A DNA stretch of 64,000 nt, taken from positions 62,001 to 126,000 of the forward strand of contig CBDIBE010000005.1 of assembly GCA_965276815.1 (NCBI GenBank). The letters are read 5' to 3'. The stretch is from JAVVHH01 sp965276815 (GTDB taxonomy: Bacteria; Pseudomonadota; Alphaproteobacteria; Acetobacterales; Acetobacteraceae). A model generated the notes under the pieces. That model did no database searches and had not been told where the DNA came from. It was given only the letters and a program-made list of their open reading frames with translations. Of the stretch, positions 17,826-25,686 are shown piece after piece. The translations under genes and the position numbers were made by a program. The stretch's first letter is position 1. The number at the start of each line of letters is the position of its first letter.

Positions 17826-19022
17826 TCATTTTGCTGCGGCCAAGGCAGCGCTGGGCTGACAGCGGCGGACGGCGCGGCGGATCATCTCCGCGCCCGCGTC
17901 GATATCCGCGTCGGTCAGCACCAACGGTGGCACCAGGCGCACGACGTTCTCGCCGGCGGCCACGGCAAGCATGCCCTCCGCCATCATCGCATCCTGCAAC
18001 TCGGTGTTCGGCACTTCGGCCTTCAGGCCGACGATCAGCCCCATGCCCCGGACCTCGGACACCACGTTCGGATATTCCGCCACGATCGCCTCGAGCAGCG
18101 ACCAAAGCCGTTTGCCCTTGCGCTGGACGTCTTCGAGGAAGCCCGGCGCCAGCATGACATCCAGCACCGCGTTGCCGGCGGCGCAGGCAAGCGGGTTGCC
18201 GCCGAAAGTGGTACCGTGCGTGCCGGGGACCAGGTATTTGGCCACCGCTTCCTTGGCGAGGATCGCCCCCATCGGGAAGCCGCCGGCGATGCCCTTTGCC
18301 GCGGAGATCACGTCGGGCTCGATGCCGGCCCATTCATGGGCAAACAGCTTGCCGGTCCGCCCCATGCCGCACTGCACCTCGTCGAGCCCGAGCAGGAGGC
18401 CGAACTCGTCGCAGGCGGCGCGCAGCCCGCGCAGGAAATCGGGCGTCCCGGTTCGGATGCCGCCCTCGCCTTGCACCGGCTCGACGAGGATGCCGGCCGT
18501 TTCCGGCCCGATCGCATCGCGCAGCGCGTTGAGGTTGTTGAACGGCACGTGGTCGAACCCGTCCACCGCTGGGCCGAACCCGGCGAGATACTTCTTGTTC
18601 CCCGTCGCCGACAGCATCGCCAGCGTGCGGCCATGGAACGCGCCCTCGAAGCAGATGACGCGGTAGCGCTCGGGGTGCCCGGTCTCGGCATTCGCGCGGC
18701 GGATCGCCTTGACCATTCCCTCGTTCGCCTCGGCGCCCGAGTTGCAGAAGAACACGCTGTCGGCAAACGTATGTTCAACGAAGCGCTGCGCCAGGCGCTC
18801 GGCCTGCGGCACCCGATACAAATTGCTGGTGTGGATCACCTTGGCCGCCTGCTCGGCGATGGCCTGCACCAGATGCGGATTGCCGTGCCCGAGGGAGGAG
18901 GTGGCGATCCCGGCGCCGAAATCGAGGAATCGTCGCCCGTCCGACGTGTACAGCCAGGCGCCCTCGCCCCGCTCGAAAGCGAGGTCGGCGCGGTTGTAGG
19001 TCGGCATCAGGGCAGGAATCAT
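17826..19022 (-). CDS. argD: Acetylornithine aminotransferase
   Basis: PLP-dependent class III aminotransferase, 398 residues from the ATG at 19022 (MIPALMPTYNRADLAF). Visible landmarks are FCNSGAEANEGMVKAIR, the cofactor aspartate in LLLGLDEVQCGMGRTG, the Schiff-base lysine in ISAAKGIAGGFPMGA and THGTTFGGNPLACAA. It makes N-acetylornithine and commonly also serves lysine synthesis as succinyl-DAP aminotransferase. The argD-argF order is common in alphaproteobacteria. In-frame sequence upstream of the chosen ATG has no family similarity. Confidence 0.94.
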   Translation of the reverse strand: MIPALMPTYNRADLAFERGEGAWLYTSDGRRFLDFGAGIATSSLGHGNPHLVQAIAEQAAKVIHTSNLYRVPQAERLAQRFVEHTFADSVFFCNSGAEANEGMVKAIRRANAETGHPERYRVICFEGAFHGRTLAMLSATGNKKYLAGFGPAVDGFDHVPFNNLNALRDAIGPETAGILVEPVQGEGGIRTGTPDFLRGLRAACDEFGLLLGLDEVQCGMGRTGKLFAHEWAGIEPDVISAAKGIAGGFPMGAILAKEAVAKYLVPGTHGTTFGGNPLACAAGNAVLDVMLAPGFLEDVQRKGKRLWSLLEAIVAEYPNVVSEVRGMGLIVGLKAEVPNTELQDAMMAEGMLAVAAGENVVRLVPPLVLTDADIDAGAEMIRRAVRRCQPSAALAAAK

Positions 19023-19145
19023 TGGGGTGCCTATACTCTCCGTCGTTGTCTCCCCGCGGTACGCCGCAGAGAAGCTCACAGGATGGGCATTCCGCTTCGG
19101 CGAAGTCAACGCAACGGTTTGCCGGCCTGCCCTACGAGGCCGTGA

Positions 19146-19571
19146 TCAATATTGAAAATTCGGCATCGCGTTCAGGCTGTCCTTGGTCACGCCGGGCAGG
19201 GTGAGGTGCTGCCCATCCTTTCTGAGCTGACTGTATGGAAACGCGACCAGCTTGCTGCCGTAGCCGAGAAAGCCGCCAACTGAGACAATAACGACGGTGA
19301 TCCTATCGCCGCCGGTCATGATCAAGTCGTCGATCGAGCCGATCTGCTGATCGCCGGGGCCATACACCGGCGAGCCGATCACCTTGCTGGCCCGCACGCC
19401 ATTCTCCAGCCGGACGGCGGAGACGGCGAGATTGGGGTTGTTCGTTGTGGCGACGACACCCGGCAGATTGGCCGCCGCAGCCGGCGCGGGCGGCGTTTGC
19501 TGCGCGAGCACGGGTGAGGCCACCAGCGCCGCGGCCACGGTCAGTAAGCCGAAGGATCGTAGGCGCGACAA
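19146..19571 (-). CDS. Secreted PRC-barrel domain protein
   Basis: 141 residues from a TTG start that is placed by a GGAGGT ribosome binding site 4 nt upstream. The signal peptide runs SRLRSFGLLTVAAALVASPVLAQ. The mature protein has a Pro/Ala-rich linker and a PRC barrel (ASKVIGSPVYGPGDQQIGSI, then VVIVSVGGFLGYGSKLVAFP). PRC-barrel proteins of this exported type are common in Rhizobiales and Acetobacteraceae and have no firm function. A longer TTG start at 19631 would spoil the signal peptide. Confidence 0.8.
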   Translation of the reverse strand: MSRLRSFGLLTVAAALVASPVLAQQTPPAPAAAANLPGVVATTNNPNLAVSAVRLENGVRASKVIGSPVYGPGDQQIGSIDDLIMTGGDRITVVIVSVGGFLGYGSKLVAFPYSQLRKDGQHLTLPGVTKDSLNAMPNFQY

Positions 19572-19589
19572 GGCAACCTCCAAGCGGTG

Positions 19590-19613
19590 CGAAGCATGTG
19601 CAAATCTGCTTCG
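19590..19613. promoter_or_regulatory. Dyad upstream of the PRC-barrel gene
   Basis: CGAAGCA-10 nt-TGCTTCG lies 18 bp upstream of the TTG start, in the 100-bp gap shared with recX. The two half-sites sit 17 bp apart centre to centre. It could be an operator or a leader hairpin. Confidence 0.3.
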
Positions 19614-19671
19614 GCAACATAGCGGGGCCAAGCCGGTTTCGACCAGGCCTGACCCATGTCACCATAAAGCC

Positions 19672-20211
19672 ATGGATCGTCCGCCGCTCGACCGCGCCGC
19701 TTTGCATGCGGCGGCCCTACAGTATCTCTCGCGCTATTCGGCGACCGAGGCCGGGCTGCAGCGTGTCCTGGAGCGCCGGATTGCCCGCTGGATGCGCGAG
19801 GCGAATGCGGGCCAGGCGGCCGCCGCGCCGTTGCTCGAGGCGGCCAAGGACGTGGCGCGGGCGCTGGCCGGGTCGGGGGTGGTGGATGACGCGGCGTTTG
19901 CCGAAGCGCGGGCGCGCCGTCTGCTGCGCGCCGGGCGGTCGCGCCGGGCGGTTTCGGCGCATCTCGCCGCCAAAGGCATCAAGGCCGAGCTGGCCAAACA
20001 AGTCTTGCCGCAACCAGGCGACGAGCTCGCCGCCGCGCTCGTCTTCGCCCGGCGTCGCCGGATCGGCCCGTTCCGCACCGGCGACGCCGACAAGCAGCGG
20101 GAGCTGGGCGCGTTGGCGCGCGCCGGGTTCCCGCGCGCGGTGGCCGAACAGGCGCTCGCAATGGAGCCGGAGGAGGCCGCCGAACTGGTCAACCGTCTCA
20201 AGCAAGGCTGA
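19672..20211 (+). CDS. recX: RecX-family regulator of RecA
   Basis: 179 residues, made of the short tandem three-helix repeats of RecX: LQYLSRYSATEAGLQRVLER, VVDDAAFAEARARRLLRAGR, then KGIKAELAKQVL. RecX proteins bind RecA filaments and limit or tune recombination. Alphaproteobacterial members are often divergent like this one. It is unlinked to recA here and converges on the sulfotransferase gene with a 14-bp overlap. The ATG at 19672 (MDRPPLDRAA) is the first sensible start; sequence upstream in frame is antisense to the PRC-barrel gene. Confidence 0.8.
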   Translation: MDRPPLDRAALHAAALQYLSRYSATEAGLQRVLERRIARWMREANAGQAAAAPLLEAAKDVARALAGSGVVDDAAFAEARARRLLRAGRSRRAVSAHLAAKGIKAELAKQVLPQPGDELAAALVFARRRRIGPFRTGDADKQRELGALARAGFPRAVAEQALAMEPEEAAELVNRLKQG

Positions 20212-21892
20212 AACGGGCCAGGCATTCCTGCAGCGCTGGCTCGCTCCGCAGGATCGGGCGCAACGCATCGCTGATTGCCCTATCCGGCTGTTCTGACCGC
20301 CAGCGCGCCGCCAGGATGCACAGCGCGTTCTCGCGGCCTTGAAGGAAGCACACGGCGACGAGTTGCGCGAACTCCCTGGTGCGCAGGGCAAAGCCGGGCA
20401 ACAGGGCGGCGATCTCCGTCATCTCGGCATCGTCCAGATGCCGCCAGAAGTTGAACAGCCCGTGGAAGCCGAACGTCGCGCCCGGCGGCAAGACCCGCTC
20501 GTAGGCAAAGCGGGACGCCACTTCGGGCGGCGCGAAGCGGATCCCGTACTGCCGCTCCAATTCGGGCCGCCAAACCCGGCCGATCAGCTCGTCCTCCGGC
20601 ACGCCAGCGTTGAACTCGAAGCGCGACAGCGCCTCCAGCAGCCGCCGCGAGCGCAGCGAGAACCCGCCATTGCCGACATCCATCCCGTCGGGGTAACGGC
20701 CCCAAGGGGCACCGATATAGTCATACTGCAAGAACTGCGGGTCCCACGCCGTCGGCTCGGTCACCCAGCCATCCCACTGGACGATCAGCGCATGGCTGGT
20801 AGCGACGTGGTCGGCGATTCCGTGCAGCACGAAACCAGAATAATCGTCCCGCGAGGCGAGCGCGACGATCGGGACGGTGCGGAATGGCCCGGCGACGCTG
20901 CCATCGGTGAACAAGACCGCGTCGCCGAATGCGCCGCGCGCGCCGGATAGCTGCAAGGCCCGGCAAGTGAGCTTCACGTAGCGGCTGTCGGCGGCGCAGA
21001 GCGTCACCGCCGCGAGGTCCGGCTTCGCCCGCAGGACGGCTGGGCGGCGCGGCGCGAACAGCCGGCAGGCATCCTCGAACTGGGCGCGCACCCGGTCAAG
21101 CGCCTCGAGCGCCCCGGCATCCGCGCCGGATTGCTCGAGCGCGGTCAGTGCCGCCCAGGCGTGGCGCGTCCAGACCTCGGCGTACGCCGAGCTGAACGCG
21201 ATCTCCTCGGCTCCGCCATGCCGAAGGTCATTATCGAGGAACGCGTCGATCTCGGCCGCCGCCTGCACCGTCCAGCCCAGGCCGAGACGCTGGCCGATCT
21301 GCGACACGACGCCGCGCCAATCCGCCAGCAGCGCGTCATACGAGGCAAAAGCCCGCGGCATGGAGCGGGTCACGCGCTCGGCATCCAGCACATAGCGCAG
21401 CCACAGCAGCAAAGCCGTCTCCAGCGCCAGCCCATTGCGCGCCGCCAGCGAGCGCGCCACCGCCGCCGGATGCCGCAACGCGACGACGGCGCACGGCGCG
21501 GCGCCGACCCGCTGCAGCGCCGGCAGCCAAAGCGGCAGCAGCCGGGACAGCCGCGGGTCCTTCAGGACGAACAGCTCCGCCTCGCCAAATTCGGCCCGCA
21601 GCGCCGCCTCCATGCGCGGCAGGGTGCTTTCCAGCAGCGCCGTCGGCAGGCGAGCCGGGTCGAAGCGGGTCCAGTCCACCCAGGAGGCATGACCGGCGGC
21701 CAGCAGCTCGTCATTCAGCCGCGCGACGCTCTCCGGCTCCCAAAACCCGCGCGGATTATCCGGTCCCGGCGGCATCGGCCTGGCCGGGGCCGCCGCGCCC
21801 AGCAGGTTGATGACCCGGCTGAACGCCGAAGTGCCACTCCGGTGCATTCCCAGCACGAGGATGGCTCGCCGAGCCGGGGGCAGGTCAGGCAT
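20198..21892 (-). CDS. Two-domain protein: sulfotransferase fused to DUF5672 glycosyltransferase-like domain
   Basis: 564 residues. The N-terminal part (about 1-255) is a PAPS-dependent sulfotransferase: the 5'-phosphosulfate loop is LGMHRSGTSAFSRV and the 3'-phosphate motif is LRHPAAVARSLAARNGL. After a linker, residues of about 295-520 match DUF5672, a GT-A-like domain, with YVKLTCRALQLS, YIGAPWGRYPDGMDVGNGGF and VPEDELIGR. Both halves look intact. A single chain that could sulfate and glycosylate a cell-surface glycan or lipid is plausible, but no acceptor can be named. The start ATG lies 120 bp from divergent tatA. Confidence 0.75.
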   Translation of the reverse strand: MPDLPPARRAILVLGMHRSGTSAFSRVINLLGAAAPARPMPPGPDNPRGFWEPESVARLNDELLAAGHASWVDWTRFDPARLPTALLESTLPRMEAALRAEFGEAELFVLKDPRLSRLLPLWLPALQRVGAAPCAVVALRHPAAVARSLAARNGLALETALLLWLRYVLDAERVTRSMPRAFASYDALLADWRGVVSQIGQRLGLGWTVQAAAEIDAFLDNDLRHGGAEEIAFSSAYAEVWTRHAWAALTALEQSGADAGALEALDRVRAQFEDACRLFAPRRPAVLRAKPDLAAVTLCAADSRYVKLTCRALQLSGARGAFGDAVLFTDGSVAGPFRTVPIVALASRDDYSGFVLHGIADHVATSHALIVQWDGWVTEPTAWDPQFLQYDYIGAPWGRYPDGMDVGNGGFSLRSRRLLEALSRFEFNAGVPEDELIGRVWRPELERQYGIRFAPPEVASRFAYERVLPPGATFGFHGLFNFWRHLDDAEMTEIAALLPGFALRTREFAQLVAVCFLQGRENALCILAARWRSEQPDRAISDALRPILRSEPALQECLARFSLA

Positions 21893-21898
21893 CGCGCG

Positions 21899-21937
21899 AC
21901 ATTAGCTTAATGTATGATTTCCCGAGCGGTAACCGCT
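21899..21937. promoter_or_regulatory. Two dyads in the tatA/sulfotransferase divergent region
   Basis: ACATTA-gct-TAATGT (21899-21913) is a perfect 15-bp dyad starting 7 bp upstream of the sulfotransferase ATG. AGCGGT-a-ACCGCT (21925-21937) is a second one, 25 bp away centre to centre. The first resembles MarR/TetR-style operators in symmetry and AT content. Confidence 0.45.
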
Positions 21938-22012
21938 TGCAAGCCTGCGCGCATTTCGCCATGTGAAGGCAGCAAGCGCGGGGAGGCCGGACACTCCCTC
22001 AGGAGGAACTCG

Positions 22013-22267
22013 ATGGGTGGTCTAAGCATCTGGCACTGGATGATCGTATTGCTGGTCGTCCTGCTGCTTTTCGGCAGCGGCAAGGTCAGCAACCTGATGG
22101 GCGACTTCGCCAAGGGTATCAAGTCGTTCAAGAAGAACATGGCCGAGGATAGTGACGCTTCGATGGAGGCCACCGCCGCGGAACGCCCGGCCGGCACCAT
22201 CGCGCCGCCGCCCTCGACCACCACGGCGTCCACCGCGCCACACCGCGAGACGACTGCCGCCCGCTGA
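22013..22267 (+). CDS. tatA: Twin-arginine translocase subunit TatA
   Basis: 84 residues. MGGLSIWHWMIVLLVVLLLF is the short N-terminal membrane helix, followed by the FGSGKV hinge and the amphipathic helix MGDFAKGIKSFKKNM, then a Pro/Thr/Ala-rich tail. TatA multimerises to form the passage for folded proteins. The AGGAGGAA ribosome binding site at 22001-22008 is strong. tatB and tatC are not in the window. A CGGCGATCGCCG palindrome follows the stop (22273-22284) and might end transcription, but has no T-tract. Confidence 0.93.
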   Translation: MGGLSIWHWMIVLLVVLLLFGSGKVSNLMGDFAKGIKSFKKNMAEDSDASMEATAAERPAGTIAPPPSTTTASTAPHRETTAAR

Positions 22268-22352
22268 TAACCCGGCGATCGCCGAGGTTTATGCCTTGAC
22301 CTGAGCGTGGCTTGGCGGAGGATTTCCGGACACATCCGGAGTTCTCCGCCCC

Positions 22353-23309
22353 ATGGCCACTCATCACGTCGCCGCCCGCCCGGACACGATCCGCTGGGGC
22401 ACGTTCAGCGCCGAATATCAGCCCATCCTCACCGTCGAGAGCGGTGATACCGTCGTGCTGGAGTGTGTCTCCGGCGCGCCGGACGTCTTGCCGCCGCCGA
22501 GCGCCGGATTGCCGACGCCGCCGGCGCTGGCCGCCATCCACGCCGCCAACCCACCGCGCCTCGGGCCGCATATCCTCACCGGGCCAGTCGCGATCCGCGG
22601 CGCCGAACCCGGCGACATGCTCGAAGTGCGGATCGACGCGATCGAACTCGGCGCCGATTGGGGGTTTTGCGGCCATCGCCCGCTCGCCGGCACGCTGCCG
22701 GAGGATTTTCCGGAGCGTTTTCTGAGCCATGTCCCGGTCGATCGGGTGGCCAAGACCTGCACGCTGCCTTGGGGCACGGTGTTGCCGCTTTCGCCGTTCT
22801 TTGGCGTCATGGGCGTGGCGCCGAAACCGGAATACGGCGCGCTGTCGACCAAGGAGCCGCGCGAGCACGGCGGCAACCTCGACAACAAGGAACTCGGCGT
22901 GGGCAGCACGCTATTCCTGCCCGTCTGGGTCGAAGGCGCGCGATTCTCCGCCGGCGACGGTCACGGCGTGCAGGGCGACGGCGAAGTTTGCGTCAACGCG
23001 CTGGAGATGTGCCTCACCGGCACCTTCACGTTCGTGCTGCACAAGGGCGGCGGCACACGCACTCCAGTACTGCGCTATCCGCGCGGCGAATCGGCCACGC
23101 ATTTCATCGCGATGGGCATGAACGAGGACCTCGACCTCGCGATGAAGCAGGCCCTGCGCGAGATGATCGCCTTCATCTGCGCTCGGACGAACCTCTCACG
23201 CGATCAGGCCTACCAGTTCTGCTCCTTGGCGGTCGATTTCCATGTCACGCAAACCGTCAATGGCGAAAAAGGCGTGCATGGGATGCTGGAAAAGGGACTG
23301 CTCTTCTGA
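22353..23309 (+). CDS. Acetamidase/formamidase family amidohydrolase
   Basis: 318 residues, FmdA/AmdA family. The diagnostic region is EHGGNLDNKELGVGSTLFLP followed by FSAGDGHGVQGDGEVC, with an earlier GPHILTGPVAIRGAEPGD. Members hydrolyse formamide, acetamide or other short amides to ammonium and the acid. No amide transporter or regulator lies beside it. The predicted product is cytosolic, and there is no signal peptide. Confidence 0.87.
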   Translation: MATHHVAARPDTIRWGTFSAEYQPILTVESGDTVVLECVSGAPDVLPPPSAGLPTPPALAAIHAANPPRLGPHILTGPVAIRGAEPGDMLEVRIDAIELGADWGFCGHRPLAGTLPEDFPERFLSHVPVDRVAKTCTLPWGTVLPLSPFFGVMGVAPKPEYGALSTKEPREHGGNLDNKELGVGSTLFLPVWVEGARFSAGDGHGVQGDGEVCVNALEMCLTGTFTFVLHKGGGTRTPVLRYPRGESATHFIAMGMNEDLDLAMKQALREMIAFICARTNLSRDQAYQFCSLAVDFHVTQTVNGEKGVHGMLEKGLLF

Positions 23310-23338
23310 GCCGAGACGCCCCGCTCCGCAGCATGAAG

Positions 23339-23373
23339 TTGTCCACAAGATTTTGTGGCGTTGGATGCGAATC
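23339..23373 (+). promoter_or_regulatory. gcrA upstream sites: DnaA-box-like TTGTCCACA and a GANTC site
   Basis: TTGTCCACA (23339-23347) differs from the DnaA box TTATCCACA at one base. It overlaps a small hairpin CCACAA-gatt-TTGTGG (23343-23358) and is followed by GAATC (23369-23373), a CcrM methylation site. All lie 64-98 bp upstream of the gcrA ATG. Confidence 0.45.
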
Positions 23374-23436
23374 CGTCTAGCCGTAGTGGGCAACCCCATG
23401 TAGCGTTCTGCCACTGCATCGTCCAAGGAGGCTGGG

Positions 23437-23898
23437 ATGGAGTGGAACGAGGACACGATCGCCCGCATCCGGGCGCTTTGGGACGAAGGTCTTTCGACGG
23501 CCGAGATCGGACGGCGGATGGGCGTTACGAAGAACGCCGTCGTGGGCAAGGCGCACCGCCTGAACCTGCCGGCGCGTCCTTCGCCGATCCAGCGGACGGC
23601 GGGCGAGAAGAAGCCACGCCGCTCGGCGCCGCGCCGGATCACTGGGCCGACGCTGCCGGCGCTGCATTCTGCGGCGTCAAGCCCGCTGCCGTTCCGCCCG
23701 GCCGTGGTGCTGCGGCCGGTGACGTCGCAGCCGCGGCCGGCCGGGCGGGTCACCTCCTGCTGCTGGCCGCTGGGCGAGCCGGGGAAGCCCGACTTCCGCT
23801 TCTGCGGCGACCCGACCATGCCGGCCAAGCCCTATTGCGAGGAGCACGTGGCGCTGGCTTACGTGAAAGTGCGGGACCGGCGCGAAGACGCCGCGTAG
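23437..23898 (+). CDS. gcrA: GcrA cell-cycle regulator
   Basis: 153 residues. The N-terminal helix-turn-helix is WNEDTIARIRALWDEGLSTA followed by EIGRRMGVTKNAVVGKAHRL. A Pro/Arg-rich linker and the C-terminal domain with SCCWPLGEPG and FCGDPTMPAKPYCEEH complete the family pattern. GcrA associates with sigma70 RNA polymerase and activates promoters carrying methylated GANTC sites, opposite CtrA in the alphaproteobacterial cell cycle. The ATG follows AAGGAGGCTGGG. Confidence 0.94.
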   Translation: MEWNEDTIARIRALWDEGLSTAEIGRRMGVTKNAVVGKAHRLNLPARPSPIQRTAGEKKPRRSAPRRITGPTLPALHSAASSPLPFRPAVVLRPVTSQPRPAGRVTSCCWPLGEPGKPDFRFCGDPTMPAKPYCEEHVALAYVKVRDRREDAA

Positions 23899-23972
23899 CG
23901 TCCCAGCTATAGCGGCTTAGCGCGATTCTGGGCGCGATACTGGGCGAGTAGCCGCGTGGAACAAAGGCGAGA

Positions 23973-24000
23973 GCCCGGCGCGCCCTTGCGCGCGCTGGGC
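23973..24000 (+). terminator. Possible terminator hairpin after gcrA
   Basis: GCCCGGCGCGC (23973-23983) pairs with GCGCGCTGGGC (23990-24000) across a 6-nt loop, with one G-U pair in RNA. No T-tract follows, so it is a weak candidate. Confidence 0.3.
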
Positions 24001-24023
24001 CGGCGGACTAGGGAGCATGTACG

Positions 24024-24683
24024 ATGCCCCTGGGTCACCAAGCTGTCATAAGGCAGCCACACACGGCGTTGGACGCCGAATCCGTCCGAGCCGCCTACCG
24101 CCGCTGGGCGGGCGTTTACGACACAGTCTTCGGCGGCGTGTCCGCCCGCGGCAGGCGCCGTGCGGTGCAGGCGGTCAATGCGCTGCCCGGCAGGCGCGTG
24201 CTGGAAGTCGGCGTCGGCACCGGCCTCGCCTTGCCGCACTATGTCGGCGGCAAGCGCATCACCGGGATCGATCTCTGCGCCGAGATGCTCGAGCATGCGC
24301 GCAGACGGGTGCGCGAGCAGCATCTCGCCCATGTCGACGCATTGCTCGAGGTCGACGCGGAGCGGACGCCGTTCGAGGACGCCGCGTTCGATATCGCGGT
24401 GGCGATGTTCGTCGCTTCCGTGGTGCCAAATCCGCCACTACTGCTCGCGGAAATGCGGCGGGTGGTGCGGCCGGGGGGGCATCTGCTGTTCGTCAACCAC
24501 TTCGCCGCCGAACGCGGGCCGCGCTGGTGGGCCGAGCGTGCGCTGGCGCCGCTGTCGCGCAAGCTCGGCTGGCACCCCGACTTCGCCCGTGACGCGCTGC
24601 TGCCGCCGAAGGATCAGTCGGCGGCGGAGTTCACCGCGGTGCCGCCATTTGGGCTATTCACCTTGGTGTGCATGCCCAATTGA
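24024..24683 (+). CDS. Class I SAM methyltransferase, PmtA-like
   Basis: 219 residues with SAM motif I VLEVGVGTGLALPHY, the acidic loop ITGIDLCAEMLEHAR and motif IV/post IV FDIAVAMFVASVVPNP. The opening YRRWAGVYDTVFGG and the spacing resemble the Rhodobacter/Acetobacter-type phosphatidylethanolamine N-methyltransferase PmtA, which makes phosphatidylcholine. Other small-molecule methyltransferases share this architecture, so the substrate is tentative. The gene stands alone between gcrA and the cox operon. Confidence 0.72.
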   Translation: MPLGHQAVIRQPHTALDAESVRAAYRRWAGVYDTVFGGVSARGRRRAVQAVNALPGRRVLEVGVGTGLALPHYVGGKRITGIDLCAEMLEHARRRVREQHLAHVDALLEVDAERTPFEDAAFDIAVAMFVASVVPNPPLLLAEMRRVVRPGGHLLFVNHFAAERGPRWWAERALAPLSRKLGWHPDFARDALLPPKDQSAAEFTAVPPFGLFTLVCMPN

Positions 24684-24796
24684 ACTTCGCGCGCGAGTGT
24701 GTCGCCGCTCTACTTGATCTAACTTGGTGCGTCCGATAGGTGATCCGTGGTGCGCCGCGGCATGAACCGGGCGACGCAGGCTGATAGGACGTGCAA

Positions 24797-25654
24797 ATGC
24801 TTCGAATGCAGCGGCTTCAGGCCGCCCTCATCGGGATCGCCGTTTTCGGCCTGGCTATCCCGGCGTTGGCGCAAACGCCGCACGATTGGCAGTTGGGTTT
24901 CCAGACCGCGCATAGCCCGGTGCAACAGGCGATCGAGGGCCTGCACGCGCTGGTGCTCTGGCTGATGGCGGTGGTGACGCTGTTCGTCGCCGGGCTGCTG
25001 CTCTACGTCGCTTGGCGCTATCGCGCGAGCAAGAACCCCGTGGCCAGCCGGGTCAGCCATCACACCCTCCTGGAAGTGGCGTGGACCGTGCTGCCGGTGC
25101 TGATCCTGGTGGCGATCGCCATCCCGTCCTTCCGGCTGATCTACTACGAGGACCGCACGGCGAACCCGGACATGACCATCAAGGTCACCGGCCGGCAATG
25201 GGCCTGGGAATACACCTACCCCGACCAGGGCGGCATCAACTTCATCAGCAACATGATCGCCGATGACGATATCAAGCCGGGCCAGCTCCGCAGGCTCGAC
25301 GTGGACAACCGCCTGGTGCTGCCGGCCGGCAAGAACATCCGGATCCTGACGACCAGCAACGACGTGATCCACAGCTTCTTCATCCCGTCGCTCGGCGTGC
25401 AGCGCTACGCGATCCCGGGCCGGACGATCGAGACCTGGGTGCGGATCGACAAGCCCGGCGTCTACTACGGCGAGTGCAACCAGATCTGCGGCGCCAATCA
25501 CTCGGCGATGCCGATCTCGGTCGAAGCCAAGACCCCGGAAGATTTCGCGGCTTGGGTCGTGCAAGCCAAGAAGACCTATGCGTCCAACCAGCCCGCTGCT
25601 GCGCCCGAAGCCGGCCAGCAGCAGCTGGCGGCGATTGCAGACACCAAGCGCTGA
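24797..25654 (+). CDS. coxB: Cytochrome c oxidase subunit II (CuA)
   Basis: 285 residues. A cleavable signal (LQAALIGIAVFGLAIPALAQ) precedes two transmembrane helices and the periplasmic cupredoxin domain. CuA ligands are visible in HSFFIPS and C227-N-Q-I-C231 ... H ... M (YGECNQICGANHSAMPI). Where mitochondrial and Paracoccus enzymes have a metal-binding Glu between the two cysteines, this one has Gln229. It receives electrons from cytochrome c and passes them to heme a. The first gene of the cox operon; the ATG follows AGGAC, with a GTG two codons earlier also possible. Confidence 0.95.
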   Translation: MLRMQRLQAALIGIAVFGLAIPALAQTPHDWQLGFQTAHSPVQQAIEGLHALVLWLMAVVTLFVAGLLLYVAWRYRASKNPVASRVSHHTLLEVAWTVLPVLILVAIAIPSFRLIYYEDRTANPDMTIKVTGRQWAWEYTYPDQGGINFISNMIADDDIKPGQLRRLDVDNRLVLPAGKNIRILTTSNDVIHSFFIPSLGVQRYAIPGRTIETWVRIDKPGVYYGECNQICGANHSAMPISVEAKTPEDFAAWVVQAKKTYASNQPAAAPEAGQQQLAAIADTKR

Positions 25655-25686
25655 CCCACATGCGACGCGACGAGGAGCAATAAACC

